64,000 bases of DNA from Tanytarsus gracilentus (taxonomy: Eukaryota; Arthropoda; Insecta; Diptera; Chironomidae): positions 434,001-498,000 of the forward strand of contig JAXRKN010000035.1 in NCBI GenBank assembly GCA_038502055.1, given 5' to 3'. The notes under the pieces are model-generated. The model saw only the letters and a list, made by a program, of their open reading frames with translations. It had not been told where the DNA came from and ran no database searches. This document shows, in pieces, positions 46,001 to 54,947 of this stretch; positions within the stretch are counted from its first letter, which is position 1; every line of letters starts with the position of its first letter. The translations under genes and the position numbers were made by a program.

Positions 46001-49000
46001 CTCACTTGGAGCATGACCTCGAAAGTGGACTCGAAGTTTTAGCTCACAGACTCAAAATTTTAGACGAAAGTGAACAAATTAAATTTTTAAAAGAAATTTG
46101 GAAACCTCGTAAAAGTGAAAAAATTATTGAAGAATGCGCGGAAAAATTGGTTGAAGAATGCGCGGAAAAATTGGTTGAAGAATGCGCTGAAAAATTGGTT
46201 GAAGAATGCGCGGAAAAATTGGTTCGAAAAATTTCTGAGATGATTTCAACAAATCCGAGCGTCATTGGACTTCCTTTAATTGTTGAAGGACTCGCAGATT
46301 ATTTTAAAAATGAAATTAATGAAAATTTTACAGAAAAAATTGAAAATCTTAAAATTTCGACTGTGTACGAAAATTTAATTATCGGAGCAAATTTTAAAAT
46401 TTTAAATTCAAAATTCCCAGAAAAAGTTGAAGAAAATTTAAATAAATCTGACAGCATTTTAAATGTCCATCAATATTTGGCGATTGTTCATCTTTTTGAC
46501 GAAGAATTAGCTGAAAATTTAAATTTAAATTATGACGAAGTCGAATGGACGTTGGAAGAAATTTCACGCGGTGGAATCGTAAAATATGACAAAGATCAAA
46601 AAGTTCAATTTAATCACGAAACTTACGCTGAATTTTTAGTCGCAAAAGTCATAATTCAGATTATAAAAAAATCAAAAAAACCAAATAAATTTCAGCTTGA
46701 ACTTTTTGATAAAATTTTGAGTGAAGAAAATTTTCAAATCACTCGAATGTTTTTAGATGAAATGCTTGAAAATTTAGATGACAATAAATTTTTTGATTCT
46801 TTCATAAAAATTGTTGAAATTTCAACTTTTCGATTAATTGCTCAAGAAGGACTTTTTAATATTTTCGAAATAATTTTTAATCGAGTGAAAATTTCTAAAG
46901 TTGAAGTTTATAAAAATCTTTTTGAGACTCAAGATGAAAAATTAAAGAAAACAATTTTTATGGAAATTTTACCAAACTTGAAGAATGCCAAAAACTTTGA
47001 GAAAATTTCCAACGAAATTTTTGAATTTTATGGTGAAAAAGTTTTTGATGAATTTTTGCTTCGCGCTGACGCTGACGGCAACACAATTTTACATTTAATG
47101 ACAGACGACAAAGTTAAAAGTGAAATTTTTAATTTATTTAGTGAAAAATTTCTAAGAGAAGAAAAATTAGAAAAAATTATTTTCAAGACAAATAAAAATC
47201 AGCAAACGTTTTTAGATTTCTGCATTTCAAAATATGATAAAAATTTTGATAAACTTGAAAAAGTTTTTGATTTTGTTTCAAAAAAACTAAAAAGAGAAAA
47301 ACAAAAAGAATTAATTAAAATTAAAAATGTAAGAGGAAGAAATATTTTGCATTTAGCAGCTTTTCAGGATGAAAAATCTTCAAAATTAATTTTAGATTTT
47401 ATTTTTCAACTTTTTAATAAAAAAGAACTTCGAGAATTAATTAAAGAAAAAGATGAAAATGGTGACAATATTTTACATCTTGCTGCTCAATTTACAAAAT
47501 CAGAAGAAATTTTTGATTTTTTGTGGCTGAAAATTTGTGAAAATGTTGAAAATAAAAAAGAATTTTTCATGCAAAAAGGAAATTTTGATCGAAATGTTTT
47601 GCAACTTTCGGCATTAAATGAAAATGATCCAAAAGTTTTTCATTTTGTTTTCAACTTGGCGAAAAGTTTTTGTGAAAATGAAAAAGAATTAAAAAATTTA
47701 ATTTTAGAGAAAAATTCAGAAAATTTAAATTTGTTAACTTTGGCCGCAAGTTTTGCAACAAAATCAAATTTAGAATTTTTATTTGAGAAAATTTTAGAAA
47801 TTTTTGGCGAAAATGAAATGAAAAAAGTTTTAAAGACAACGAAAGGATTTAAAGAAAGAAATTTATTGAGTTTGGCTGCAATTAATAATAAAAATAAAAA
47901 CTCGATTGAATTTTTGTGGAAAACTTTTGAGGAAAATTTGAGTCGAGAAGAAATTTGTGAACTTTTAAATGAAAAAGATGAAGATGGTGACAATATTTTA
48001 CATCTTGCTGCTCAATTTACAAAATCAGAAGAAATTTTTGACTTTTTGTGGCTGAAAATTTGTGAAAATGTTGAAAATAAAAAAGAATTTTTCATGCAAA
48101 AAGGAAAATTTGATCGAAATGTTTTGCAACTTTCGGCAGAAAATGAAAATGATCCAAAAGTTTTTCATTTTGTTTTCAACTTGGCGAAAAGTTTTTGTGA
48201 AAATGAAAATGAAATAAATAATTTAATTTTAGAGAAAAATTCACAAAATCATAATTTGTTAACTTTGGCCGCAAGTTTTGCAACAAAATCAAATTTAGAA
48301 TTTTTAATTGAGAAAATTTTAGAAATTTTTGGTGAAAATGAAATGAAAAAAGTTTTAAAGACAACGAAAGGATTTAAAGAAAGAAATTTATTGAGTTTGG
48401 CTGCAAGTCAAAATGAAAATAAAAACTCGATTGAATTTTTGTGGAAAACTTTTGAGGAAAATTTGAGTCGAGAAGAAATTTTTGAACTTTTAAATGAAAA
48501 AGATGAAAATGGTGACAATATTTTACATCTTGCTGCTCAATTTACAAAATCAGAAGAAATTTTTGACTTTTTGTGGCTGAAAATTTCTGAAAATTTTAAA
48601 AATAATTTTAAAGATGAAAAAGAATTGAAAAATTATTTAAAATTAAAAAATTTACAAGGCAGAAATATTTTGCTCGCTTCAATCAGTCAAAAAAATGAAA
48701 ATTATTTTTTCTTCATTTTCGAAAATATTTTTTGTAAACTTTTTGACTTTAAAGATTTTATTTACGAATGCGATGAAAGTGGTGAAAATTTTCTTCATTC
48801 TCTCGCTCGATTTGGTTCAGTGTCGATGCTCGAATTTGCATTTAAAAAATTGGAAGAAAATCTTTCAGAAGAAGAATTTAAAAATTTTATAAAAATTAAA
48901 AGTAAAAAATATCAATTTAATCTTTTACATTGCGCTGCACTTCAAAATTTAAATTTAAATTCAATAAAATTTCTCTTCGAAATTATTGAAAAGAGTTTGG

Positions 49001-49245
49001 GTGAAATTGAGCTTAAAGAAATGCTAAATGAAGGCGACATCGACGGTAATCTTCCACTTGTTATCCCCATGGAATTCAACACTGCAGAAATTTTCACATT
49101 TTTCACTAAAATTTATGAAGAAAATTTTGAAAAGTCAGAAGTTAAATTGTTCTTGAAAAGTAAAAATTGGTTAGAAATTTCAGAAAAAAATATGAAAGAT
49201 AAAAATATGACAGAAAGTGTAAAAAAATATCTTGAACTCGATTGA
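43054..49245 (+). CDS. Giant NACHT-ankyrin protein with zincin-like HExxH segment
   Basis: An uninterrupted 2063-residue frame from the ATG at 43054; the upstream in-frame part has no ATG and holds an acceptor-like TTTTTCAG at 42971-42978. Residues 1-480 are Lys/Glu/Asn/Phe-rich, with ankyrin-like helices near 330-360. Residues about 486-565 carry FVHELSHFAYLL (His490-Glu491-His494) and a later HKAELAVRV (Glu near 554), a gluzincin-like ligand set. The NACHT NTPase is at about 865-1030: Walker A AGSGKTT (874-880), Walker B ILFDAFDE (946-953) and sensor IWITTRTH. Next come the four 8-residue EECAEKLV repeats and the HETYAEFLVAKVI helix near 1187, typical after NACHT. From about 1335, ankyrin-like units (DGNTILHLM, NGDNILHLAAQFTKSEEIFD) follow. 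There is no signal peptide, so it is probably a cytosolic STAND-type sensor. The ligand and protease activity are unproven. Confidence 0.85.
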   Translation: MKISENKIVNYFFDSQEITSNYNEDKRINAKILHLTIKDQNRANTFFATFTFENFSKVFIIIIEILAENIEDNFVKTLNEKFTSSRAIFVQIFDTISENSRFYEKLAESKIFLEIKFDDLVLRRFKLIKKKPFNSHKEFLNFINSLNKLMIDVDFEEEEQLYKALSVKDLNLINLLIVFMHEVPDDIFIEAFQTKNVQNITIFLENFEASKNIVERIFNDDNVEEILMEIGKNNLFNATKNLLKYVNFTNWCKMRKFSHDNNFFEFSYKLQEREKEFFDFLYDEEEKSQNLKTFPKVLKDFHENIESGNLEKVQDFVEKFPDFKFCSDENQICALEKAIDRRKMEIYSFLLSESFLASNEDNLEKKISRLSSYNKNLIRDFNKKFSKSNPENYIKILSTKCNLSSCSGLISHSEIEEMIKDLSKDEDLKPILELTAESDVKIVFDFKTESVKTLDPNYDEYTMGLAYFNKNLLYVGGDVDKKSRYGTFVHELSHFAYLLLFENGCLPFCESDKKSEIYWTQTVENEKKKFDENVEPIVRWVFECYESDYLHKAELAVRVNHMLARYSNEPQKTEELKRIYSDLFTFNENFILKFLRLPKVYKTIKLNNYFGLIKNIRESKLQISEVFEPKILNLPHNKIILTSKIPQLIFSQIIQEILDNSENHVELKAKNIFLSDENVENEEFKILCEKSSVENIFIQVDKDFELLTNFLNSKCKQKIFLVCSEENSQDLVQKTSLPSSNFKFQWKNLSSESQKNILESEIKFQNIYLQLSNFFKLSDEIRDEIFEILCQSEEIKINCGSSKSLKNFIPRKIEKKKKIVDENFEKNDLNFASTPRKIRNIQNLSEQFEYQEFYLDSFMESELKELILLFSDMAGSGKTTFLWIVHEYFVKFPNYLIIFISLKDHVDELSKGVGESFLDFMIKILNLNPLEAEIFTQKFAKGEVKILFDAFDEISPKCKDETLKLFKLFKAQEKNQIWITTRTHLEHDLESGLEVLAHRLKILDESEQIKFLKEIWKPRKSEKIIEECAEKLVEECAEKLVEECAEKLVEECAEKLVRKISEMISTNPSVIGLPLIVEGLADYFKNEINENFTEKIENLKISTVYENLIIGANFKILNSKFPEKVEENLNKSDSILNVHQYLAIVHLFDEELAENLNLNYDEVEWTLEEISRGGIVKYDKDQKVQFNHETYAEFLVAKVIIQIIKKSKKPNKFQLELFDKILSEENFQITRMFLDEMLENLDDNKFFDSFIKIVEISTFRLIAQEGLFNIFEIIFNRVKISKVEVYKNLFETQDEKLKKTIFMEILPNLKNAKNFEKISNEIFEFYGEKVFDEFLLRADADGNTILHLMTDDKVKSEIFNLFSEKFLREEKLEKIIFKTNKNQQTFLDFCISKYDKNFDKLEKVFDFVSKKLKREKQKELIKIKNVRGRNILHLAAFQDEKSSKLILDFIFQLFNKKELRELIKEKDENGDNILHLAAQFTKSEEIFDFLWLKICENVENKKEFFMQKGNFDRNVLQLSALNENDPKVFHFVFNLAKSFCENEKELKNLILEKNSENLNLLTLAASFATKSNLEFLFEKILEIFGENEMKKVLKTTKGFKERNLLSLAAINNKNKNSIEFLWKTFEENLSREEICELLNEKDEDGDNILHLAAQFTKSEEIFDFLWLKICENVENKKEFFMQKGKFDRNVLQLSAENENDPKVFHFVFNLAKSFCENENEINNLILEKNSQNHNLLTLAASFATKSNLEFLIEKILEIFGENEMKKVLKTTKGFKERNLLSLAASQNENKNSIEFLWKTFEENLSREEIFELLNEKDENGDNILHLAAQFTKSEEIFDFLWLKISENFKNNFKDEKELKNYLKLKNLQGRNILLASISQKNENYFFFIFENIFCKLFDFKDFIYECDESGENFLHSLARFGSVSMLEFAFKKLEENLSEEEFKNFIKIKSKKYQFNLLHCAALQNLNLNSIKFLFEIIEKSLGEIELKEMLNEGDIDGNLPLVIPMEFNTAEIFTFFTKIYEENFEKSEVKLFLKSKNWLEISEKNMKDKNMTESVKKYLELD
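46129..46224 (+). repeat. Four 24-bp coding repeats (EECAEKLV)
   Basis: Four head-to-tail copies of a 24-bp unit (46129, 46153, 46177, 46201) are identical except for one silent base (GCG to GCT in the third). They lie between the NACHT core and its helical C-terminal extension. The run predicts a short amphipathic helix. Confidence 0.95.
47446..48590 (+). repeat. 525-bp (175-residue) tandem ankyrin-block repeat
   Basis: Units start at 47446, 47971 and 48496, an exact 525-bp period kept in frame, giving about 2.2 copies. The first two differ at a few codons (for example ALNEND versus AENEND, INNKNKN versus SQNENKN). The high identity points to recent duplication or conversion. Confidence 0.95.
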
Positions 49246-49476
49246 AAATGAAAAGAAATTATTTTGTAAATATTTAAATGTAAATTTTTAGATTTATTTT
49301 ATCTTTAAGTTATTTATTGAAAAAATTAATTTATGAATAAAAATTTTGTTAACTATTTTATTTCTGTTTTATTGATTTTGAATTTTTTAGCCGAGAAAAT
49401 TTAATTTTTATACCAATTTAATTTTCAGTTGCAGGAAATTTAAAACTTTTGCCAATTTAAATATTTATTTTTCACC

Positions 49477-49867
49477 CTAAAAATCGTCTTGAAGAATGTC
49501 AACGCCATAATTTCCAAAGTCAACAGGATAATTTGCATTTGGAGCGCCAGCATTGACTCCGTTATCGAAATTCCTCGATTGACATAAACCAAAATAATTC
49601 AAACCTCTATTAATTCTTCCATTTTTTAAATTATTTCGATTTCTATTGTTGAAATTATTTTGCTGACCATTAAAACGATTTTGAGAGCGTCCTCGACTTG
49701 GAAATTGTTTTCCATTCTTCTGCTGTTGCTGATCGTATCCAAAATACTGATGATTTCGGTTGGCAAGGACGTAAGTTGCGATGATTAAAAGTAAAAATAT
49801 CTAAAAAGATTTTTAAAAATTAAAATTTTAAATATTTTTTAAATAAAACTCAAATTACGATTTTCAT
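49477..49867 (-). CDS. Small secreted Asn/Gln-rich protein 3
   Basis: Exon 1 is three codons (49859-49867, Met-Lys-Ile) and exon 2 is 49477-49800, giving 110 residues. The join completes the signal peptide MKIIFLLLIIATYVLA. The mature chain is NRNHQYFGYDQQQQKNGKQF followed by an Arg/Asn/Gln-rich middle (NNFNNRNRNNLKNGRINRG), then LNYFGLCQSRNFDNG and an acidic tail (NYPVDFGNYGVDILQDDF). It has the same architecture as the proteins at 35914-36330, 36590 and 50153 but is the most divergent; the NYFG-C motif links it to protein 1. Function unknown. Confidence 0.72.
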
Positions 49868-50009
49868 CTTGAACTTTCGATATGACAATGAAAATTTTTC
49901 ACAGACGAAAACTTTTGATTTGATTTTAATTGAGTCGTTTAATTTTTCAATGATTTTCTAAATTGATAAATAATTTGTCTAATTTTTGATATAAAAACCA
50001 AACGAAAAC

Positions 50010-50162
50010 CTAAAAATATTTCATTTAATTCGTAAAAATGAATAGGATTTTTTATTTTAATTGTATATATTAATTTTGGTTTTTAAAAAAAAAAAAAAAA
50101 AAATTTTTTTGGGCCCCCGTCACCTAAAAATATTGTCATTTAATTCGTAAAAATGAATCATG
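50010..50162. other. Duplicated 5' flank around an A-run/T-run/G-C-run junction
   Basis: ATTTAATTCGTAAAAATGAA occurs at about 50023-50042 and again at about 50138-50157, each after ACCTAAAAATATT. Between them sits an uninterrupted A run, a T run and GGGCCCCC (about 50083-50118). This looks like a haplotype or assembly junction rather than biology. Confidence 0.5.
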
Positions 50163-50609
50163 TAATAACCAATCCCTTGCCCATTGCAACGAGTGGGTAC
50201 TAATCTATGCGGCTTTTGAAAATTTAAACGCCGTTTCGTCGCATTTTATTTTTAATAAAATTTTCAGCTAATTTTCTTTTTCTTCCTCGTCACTTCAATT
50301 TCCATCGCTTCTTCAACTTTTTCTCTCACTTTTTTCGGTTTTCCTCAACAACCATCGAGTTCGTCGAACAACAACTGGTGGCAAAATTACAATCGCATCC
50401 TCAGCAATCTCTACCGTCGTCGATATTTTCCGAACTACTACAACAGAAATTTTGGATATCCAGCCTACAATGGACCGAATCGATTTGGAAATGGTTTGAG
50501 TTTCTTTAACTTTTACGGACCGAGAACTTTCAACAACGAATTCGATGGCGATTATTCGGATTATTTTGATATCGCAACTCAACCTAATTTCAATTATTTT
50601 TATGGGTAA
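50153..50609 (+). CDS. Small secreted aromatic protein 4
   Basis: Exon 2 (50268-50609) is clear: its 113 codons begin with a hydrophobic LIFFFFLVTSISIA and continue LTFFGFPQQP, WWQNYNRILSNLYRRRYFPN, NRNFGYPAYNGPNRFG and SDYFDIATQPNFNYFYG. It aligns with the protein at 36590-37066 (NYNRIL-LYRRR, DYF-ATQP-FNYF). Exon 1 is taken as three codons (50153-50161, Met-Asn-His before GTAATA) by analogy, giving 116 residues and a complete signal peptide. That exon lies beside the suspicious junction at 50083-50118, so the start is less certain. Divergent with 49477-49867. Confidence 0.7.
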
Positions 50610-53600
50610 AGAATTTATTTCTTAATGTTTTGTGAAAAATAAAATAAATCTATTGAAAAGTTGCCCCTTGAAGTTAGGCAATTTTTTATAGCACACGCAC
50701 AAAATATTAATAATTAATTATTAAGACCAAAAAATTTATTAAATTATTTTCAAACTTTTAAAAATTAATTAAATTTTTTTCAATTTTAAAAATTATTAAA
50801 TTATTTTCAATTTTATAAAAATTAATTAAATTTTCTTCAATTTTATAAATTTATTAAATTTTTCATCGCCTTGACACTGAAGTTAAATTCTTTGACCAAC
50901 TTTCAGTCCATCTACAACCAATTTTATATTCTCACTCTGTCCACAATTCATTCGAGCGATTAAAATTTAATTTTCATGCTCATCAGCTGTGGTCAAGGTC
51001 GCGTACATCACAAATATGTGACTCAGCTCCCGAGATGATAAGAAATTCAAGTTTGTGTTTGCAATTAAAAACAAATGTTTGAGAAATGAGTTAATTTAGA
51101 TGAGTGCTGAGTGAATAATTAAGGTGTAATTAAGAAAATGATTGAGATCAGGTTGAGGGCGAGGAATTTGGGGTTAATTAAAATTAAAATTTGCAAGAAA
51201 AAATTTTGCATCTTTTTAATTTAAAAAATTTAATTTTTAACTATTTTTAATATTTTTTAAGAAATAAAATTATTCAAAATTTTGCAAAATTTCGTCCATC
51301 CCTTGATCACCCTCTGATGCCACATGATCTATTTATTCTTCACGAGAACCACATGAAAAATTCTAAAAAGCGTGCATTGATGTTGCCATAGTTCATCGCT
51401 TGATTAAGTAGAGGAAAAAGTGAGAACAAAAAAACAAACTCAAGTTCAATTCGAAATCTAACATTGACTCGACTAGACACGACTTGGATTATCGCGTTGT
51501 AAAGTGATTAATTAAAGTGTTTTTCTAATTGAATTTTTTTTAATTGTTTAAAGTTGAATTTTTTTAGCTTGATTTTGAGACTTTTTAAAGGTAAGTTTAA
51601 AAGTTTTTTATAGACGAAATTTTGATAAAGTTTTCATGAGCATTTCATAAAGTTTTCATGAAAATTTAATGTTTTAATTTCTTTAGATTTTTTGCGTTAA
51701 TTTTTTTGAAATATTTTTAACTTTTTTATAAAATTTCAACTAAAATTTACTAATTTGAATTTTCTATCAAAATTTCATCATAACTTCACTAATTTCCTTG
51801 ACATTAATTGACACCTCAAAACCACCCAACGTCAATCCACATTTCTTCTTCTTCATTTTCTGCACCTGACTCGCATCAAAAATTTTCTCTCTTCAAAATT
51901 TCCATAATTCACTCGAATCGCGTTAATTCTAATTCACATCACTCGACTTCAAAGCAATGGTCATAACAATATAAAAATATTTTATTAAAACAGTCGTCCG
52001 GTGTTAATCAAACAGATTTAAAGCGCCGATCACGTTCCATCGATTTAACGTGTGAAACGTGATGAGTTTGAAAGAATTTTTTTAGTCATTGTTGAGTGTT
52101 GAGAGCGATCAGATGTGGGTTGGTGAGGATCGAGTCCTTTTCTGCCTTGAAAATTTTTGTTTATTTTAAGAAAAAAAAATATTTTGCACATGTGCGAGGG
52201 ATGAAAAAATTTTGTAGAAAAATCATAAAAAAAATTTTACGTAAGAAACACCTTCAAGATTTCTTTACGTAACGTAAACTTAAACTTAAACGTAGACGTA
52301 ATTTTTTCTTCATCTCATGAATGAATTTTCTTCTCCCCATCTTAACTTCTTCGGAGGTTTCCATGGTGACTTGCGTGGATGCGTGAGCGACGAGAATATG
52401 AAAAAAATTTCTAAAGGGATGAAGGGAAAAAAAATTATTTGGGTCAGTCGGAGCCGGTGGGGAGAAAAGATTAAATGTGTTTAGGAAGAAAGATAAAAAA
52501 ATTAGTGAAAAAAATTGTTTCGATTATTTTGATTAGCTGAAAATAAAAATATAAAAAATTGAATCACAAAATATGAAAATAAAAATAAAATGGGATTTCA
52601 TAATTCAGTGAAAAAATGATAAAAAAATTAAAAATATTCCAATGAGTTTAAATCTAGAATTTCCAATGCAAAACTTTATGAGATTAATTTAAATTCCGTA
52701 GAAGGTAAATAAAATTTTATGTCGACTTTATTTTCTCAGTTTGTTTAGAGCACTCAGAAGCGCCGGTTTTGGTATCAAAAAAACACACAGAAAATTATTT
52801 CATTTCACTTTTAAGAGCTAATTTTAAAAACACTTGTGAGGAGAGTAAGAAAAATATAATTTTTGTATTAAAATTAAATCATTTAAAAAATCTAAAGCAC
52901 TTTTATTTTTCTATGAAATCTTGTCAGTTGATAAAATTTAATTATATTGCAATAAAAAAAATCTTGATTATTTTTCAAGGGGCAAAATCCTCTTAAAAGT
53001 GTCAAAAAAATTAATTGAGATTTTTTAAAATAGTTTTCAAAAATCAAAGAAATATTTTTACTGTGATATTTTCCAGAGTGTTCTGCCCCTTGAAAATTCT
53101 GACGCATACCCAAAATTCTAAAAAAATTCTTAAATATCGAACGTGAGTCAGTCAGACGTTTTCAATAAAAATTGCAATAAAACCCAAATAAGTCAGAGAT
53201 GAAACCAAGAAAGAGATTTCACCACGCATCGAAAGAATAAATTGACACTAATTGATGTCTTTGTATAAAAATGCAAAAAAAAGTCAAATATCAGTTCACT
53301 TTTAGAAGTGTGAACCAGTTAGTGTTAAATAAATTATTATTTTTTGCGTTTTTTATTTAAAAAATATTTAAAGTAAATTAAAATTTTTAAATAAAATTAA
53401 AAATACAAAAATTAAAGAGAAAAAATCAGAAATAATTTAAAAAAACTTATAATTTTATTTTTCACTTAAATTTTTTCAATTAATTTGGATATTTTTAATT
53501 TTTAGTAATTTTATTTTTCAAGTACAAATTTTTTTTATTATTTTAATTTCCATAATAAATTTTAAACGCGACACATGTTCACTTTTCATCTTCTAATTCT

Positions 53601-54947
53601 GTTCTGGAATTTCCTTTCTTGTTTATCATTCGACAGTTTATTCCCCTCGACCCTCAATCACACACATTTTAGTCGATGCTGTGCGTGAAGCTGTTAAAAG
53701 TTTTTTTTCACTTTCACGCCATGAAAATTATTTTAATTGACGAATGTTTTATATCAAACATAAAATGTAAGTTTCATGAGAGAAAAATGAGATTTAGTTA
53801 ATTTGATTTTTTTGGATTTTGTTTGAATTAAAACAGTCAAGTGGATTTAAATATAAACAAAGAAAGAAAAATAATTTTAAAATAAATTCAAAATAACTTT
53901 AAAAAAATTTCAAAAAATATTTTTAAACAATTTTAAAAAAAACTTTTAAATTATTTTTTTCATTATAATATTTTTAAATCCATCCAAAAAACGGCGAAAT
54001 AATTTTAAATTTTCTTTCCGTCCTCACCTTTTATAACCTCGCGAGTGACTAAAAAAGTGAACACAAGTACAAGCGCGATCTAAACCGAGCACGAATGCAA
54101 CATCGAATGTGTTTTTGCGTTTTTTGCTTTTAAAACAAAGAAAAATTTATTAGTAAATTTTTTAGTTTAACTAAAATTGCACAAAGAGTCAGTTGCAAAT
54201 TTTTTAGATTGATTGCAGTTAACTTTAAATTTTGTTAGAAAAGTTTCAAATACTAAATTCAAAAAGGTAAAAAAATTAATAAAAAATTAGCAAAGTTATA
54301 TAAGAAATTTATCTCATCATTGTTTATTTATCTAATTTCATCCCGCATTTTAACACTTTTCTCCCTCTCCAAAAAATATTTTTTCCTCACGTCGCAATTT
54401 CATCGAGTTCTCATTTTTTCATGTTTATCGAGCAGCACAAAGAGCATGAAAGAAAACATAAATTTCCTGCATGTCGCATCTGTTTTTGTTTTGTGTAAAC
54501 GCAATGTGACTGACTTTTCTTGAGATTAAAAGAAAACGTGATGATTTTTGTTGTTTAGAATTTTAAATCTTTCTTACTAAATTTGAAATTATTTTTTTAT
54601 AATTTTCTTATTGGAAAATTAAATTTTCCGACTCATTTTTTCATCACGACTTTAAAAACCCACTTAAGGTCATTACAACCATAAACATGATCATCAAAAT
54701 CATTTAAATTTTCACTCAATTATCAATCACATCGCGGAAATAAGAAGAAGTATCTAAATTATGACTTTTCATGCTCACTTTCCCACTAAAATACACAAAA
54801 AAAGATCAAAGAAGAAGAAAAACTCGCTCTCACTTCTTTTAATTCCTTTTGCATTTTTCTCTTCTATTTTTAAAGTTTTTCCACTCATTAAAAATTTTCA
54901 TCTCAGTTGCCGGTAAAGTCTGAATGGTGACGGTCGATGTGTAAGAA
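50610..54947. other. Gene-poor region upstream of the rhomboid gene
   Basis: 4.3 kb without a supported coding frame. It has a good TATA/initiator pair at 53264-53296 and otherwise A/T-rich text. AAGGGGCA and TGCCCCTT words near 52978 and 53083 form a weak dyad. Probably rhomboid 5'UTR introns and regulatory DNA. Confidence 0.5.
53264..53296 (+). promoter_or_regulatory. Core promoter candidate (TATA + initiator)
   Basis: TATAAAA at 53264-53270 lies 29 bp before the A of TCAGTT (A at 53293), the classic insect core-promoter spacing. The nearest downstream gene is the rhomboid gene (ATG at 54948), so this may start its 5'UTR or a noncoding RNA. Confidence 0.5.

Noticed and set aside
47640..47993. 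Long minus-strand frames opposite the NACHT gene (also 46044-46265, 48176-48364)
   Set aside because: They are antisense shadows of a strongly biased repetitive coding sequence; the plus frame explains the region.
52978..53095. AAGGGGCA / TGCCCCTT inverted words considered as element ends
   Set aside because: The match is only about 10-12 bp, with no target duplication and no second copy with the same interior.
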